From the NCBI GenBank assembly GCA_007119305.1, contig SKPY01000033.1, positions 1 to 14,113 of the forward strand: DNA of 14,113 nucleotides, written 5' to 3'. The DNA comes from Nitriliruptorales bacterium. Lineage in GTDB: Bacteria > Actinomycetota > Nitriliruptoria > Euzebyales > Egibacteraceae. Under the pieces are notes generated by a model. It saw only the letters and a list, made by a program, of their open reading frames with translations, was not told the DNA's origin and searched no databases. The translations under genes were made by a program, and so were the position numbers. Positions 12,456 through 14,113 of this stretch are shown here, in pieces (the first letter of the stretch is position 1; every line of letters begins with the position of its first letter).

Positions 12456-14081
12456 ATGACAACGAGCAGCTCCGCCGAGGCTGCGCAGCAGGGGCGGCCC
12501 TGGTGGGCGGACGCCACCGGCTACGAGGTGTACCTGCGCTCGTTCGCCGACGGCACCGGCGACGGACTCGGTGATCTGCGGGGCTTACGCGAGCGCCTCG
12601 ACCACCTGGAGTGGCTCGGCGTCGACCTCGTCTGGGTCACACCCTTCTACCCCTCGCCGATGCACGACCACGGCTACGACGTCGCCGACTACACCGGCGT
12701 GGACCCGCGCTTCGGCGACCTCGCCGACTTCGACGCCCTCGTCGCCGCGGTGCACGCACGCGGCCTGCGCCTGGTCATCGACCTCGTGCCCAACCACACC
12801 TCGAGCGCCCACCCGTGGTTCGCTGCTGCCCGGTCGTCGCGGGACAACCCGTACCGCGACTACTACATCTGGCGCGACCCCGCAGCCGACGGCGGGCCCC
12901 CCAACAACTGGACGAGCCACTTCGGCGGTCCGGCGTGGACCTACGACGAGGCGACCGGCCAGTACTGGCTGCACCTGTTCCTGCCCGAGCAGCCCGACCT
13001 CAACTGGCGCAACCCCGCGGTGGCCGCGGAGTTCGACGCGATCCTGCGCTTCTGGCTGGAGCGCGGCGTCGACGGCTTCCGCATCGACGTCGCTCACATG
13101 CTCGTGAAGCACCCCGACTACCCGGATTTGCCGCTGGCCGCGGAGCCGCAACGCAGCCCGCAGGGGACCACGAGCGAGCACCTGAGCCTCGACCACATCT
13201 ACGACGTGGACCAGCCCGAGGTGCTCGACGTCTACCGGCGCTGGCGCAAGATCGCCGACGCGTACGGCGCGCTGCTCCTCGGCGAGGTCTACGTGCTCGA
13301 CATCGACCGCCTCGCCCGCTACGTCGTGGACCGCGACGGGCTGCACCTGTCGTTCTGGTTCGCGCCGCTGCACCTCGGCTGGGACGTCGCGCGCCTGCGC
13401 ACGGCGCTGCGCGAGGGCGCTGCGGTCGCGCCCGGGTCGGTGAGCTGGGTGCTCGCGAGCCATGACCGGCCCCGACCGCCGACGCGCTTCGGCGGCGGTG
13501 ATCTGGGCCGCGCATGCTCGCTGGCGGCGACGACCCTGCTGCTGGGCCTGCCGGGCACGCCGTTCTTGTTCCAGGGAGAGGAGCTCGGGCTCACCGACGG
13601 CGAGCTCACGCTGGCCGAGGCGCAGGACCCGGTCGCGCTGCACACCGGCGACCCGCGCGCAGGTCGCGACGGCTGCCGCACCCCGATCCCCTGGGAGCCA
13701 GGCGCGGGCCACGGCTTCACCACCGCCCCCGAGCCCTGGCTGGCGTTCGGCCGGCGCACGCCCGCCGACACCGTCGCCGTCCAGCGCGCCGACGAGGACT
13801 CGTGGCTGCACCGCTACCGGGCCCTGCTCGCAGCGCGCCGGGCGCACCCGGACCTGCGCACCGGCGAGGCCGTGTGGCTGACCGATGACGGGCCCGTGCT
13901 CGCCTACCGGCGGGGCGCGGCGGTCGTGGCCGCCAACTGCGGCGACGAGCCCGCAAGCCTCGACCTGCCCGAGGGCACCTGGACGGTGCGCTTCGGCACC
14001 GACCGCCAGCGCGAGGCCGCGCAGGTGGCGGGCGCCGTCGACCTCGCTCCGACCGAGGCGGTGATCCTCACCAGGGAGTGA
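12456..14081 (+). CDS. GH13 alpha-glucosidase (oligo-1,6-glucosidase/AglA-like)
   Basis: Exo-acting cytoplasmic alpha-glucosidase, 541 residues, cleaving terminal glucose from maltodextrins or isomalto-oligosaccharides. Blocks: YEVYLRSFADGTGDGLGDL (23-41, including the calcium-type loop), GVDLVWVTPFYPSPMHDHGYDVADY (55-79), DLVPNHTS (109-116), QPDLNWRNP (179-187), GFRIDVAHML with nucleophile D211, LLLGEV with acid/base E277, and LASHDRPRPPTRFGG with D337. Val212 follows the nucleophile; in this subfamily Val is associated with alpha-1,6 specificity and Ala or Thr with alpha-1,4, but the DVAHML context is common in actinobacterial enzymes of varied specificity. Ser335 replaces the Asn usual in the NHD motif. 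There is no signal peptide. ATG 12456 has GAGGTGG (12442-12448) with 7-nt spacing. It follows glgP by 105 bp and is probably co-transcribed. Sucrose- or trehalose-active GH13 enzymes are less likely alternatives. Confidence 0.9.
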   Translation: MTTSSSAEAAQQGRPWWADATGYEVYLRSFADGTGDGLGDLRGLRERLDHLEWLGVDLVWVTPFYPSPMHDHGYDVADYTGVDPRFGDLADFDALVAAVHARGLRLVIDLVPNHTSSAHPWFAAARSSRDNPYRDYYIWRDPAADGGPPNNWTSHFGGPAWTYDEATGQYWLHLFLPEQPDLNWRNPAVAAEFDAILRFWLERGVDGFRIDVAHMLVKHPDYPDLPLAAEPQRSPQGTTSEHLSLDHIYDVDQPEVLDVYRRWRKIADAYGALLLGEVYVLDIDRLARYVVDRDGLHLSFWFAPLHLGWDVARLRTALREGAAVAPGSVSWVLASHDRPRPPTRFGGGDLGRACSLAATTLLLGLPGTPFLFQGEELGLTDGELTLAEAQDPVALHTGDPRAGRDGCRTPIPWEPGAGHGFTTAPEPWLAFGRRTPADTVAVQRADEDSWLHRYRALLAARRAHPDLRTGEAVWLTDDGPVLAYRRGAAVVAANCGDEPASLDLPEGTWTVRFGTDRQREAAQVAGAVDLAPTEAVILTRE

Positions 14082-14113
14082 GCGCGGCGGCCTGCCGGCC
14101 TGCACGCGCCGCC

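Noticed and set aside
12585..14105. Minus-strand open frame (506 codons) opposite the alpha-glucosidase
   Set aside because: Shadow of the GH13 gene with skewed composition and no domain or plausible ribosome-binding site.
14086..14113. GGCGGC/GCCGCC inverted repeat just after the alpha-glucosidase stop
   Set aside because: The stem reaches the window edge, the loop is 16 nt and no T-tract is visible, so a terminator cannot be judged from the available sequence.
1..14113. Mobile elements, CRISPR arrays, tRNA or rRNA genes, phage or defence genes
   Set aside because: I saw no transposase, regular spaced repeats, integrase, tRNA-like cloverleaf or defence-family domains. Every substantial coding region is an alpha-glucan metabolism, transport or regulator gene.

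Overview
This is a GC-rich (roughly 70% by eye), densely packed chromosomal segment. The codon usage, the Streptomyces-like MalR, the MalEFG importer without its own ATPase and the GlgE/TreS pair all point to an actinobacterium. I cannot name the genus; a deep-branching, possibly salt- or alkali-tolerant lineage would fit the very acidic MalE, but that is inference. I see no mobile element, CRISPR array, tRNA or rRNA.

Layout. Minus strand, left end: the first 73 codons of treS (1-221, cut by the window edge), preceded by glgE (265-2229). A 325-bp non-coding interval (2230-2554) holds a terminator-like stem-loop, two touching perfect palindromes in the glgE upstream region, and what looks like a decayed GH13 C-terminus on the opposite strand. 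Next comes a minus-strand operon read right to left: malE (8375-7062), malF (7029-5392), malG (5363-4428) and a cytoplasmic neopullulanase/cyclomaltodextrinase-like GH13 enzyme (4384-2555). A 258-bp divergent control region (8376-8633) separates malE from the LacI-family regulator malR (8634-9662, plus). Downstream on the plus strand are an alpha-glucan phosphorylase (9768-12350) and a GH13 alpha-glucosidase (12456-14081).

How it works together. MalE captures maltose or maltodextrins outside the membrane, and MalF/MalG carry them in, powered by an ATPase that must be encoded elsewhere. In the cytoplasm, the two GH13 hydrolases and GlgP break linear, cyclic or branched dextrins into glucose, maltose and glucose-1-phosphate. 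TreS and GlgE, with a maltokinase and branching enzyme expected beyond the left edge, connect maltose and trehalose to alpha-glucan synthesis through maltose-1-phosphate. Import, breakdown and rebuilding of alpha-glucan are therefore encoded together.

Control. A 16-bp motif, TTGCAA-N4-TTGCAC, occurs before malE and before malR, and a diverged copy precedes glgP. This predicts one MalR regulon with autorepression. The main points for follow-up are this operator set, the GH13 relic with two apparent single-G deletions, and the glgE-upstream palindromes. I found no convincing wholly new system: the genes are recognisable members of known families in a coherent arrangement.
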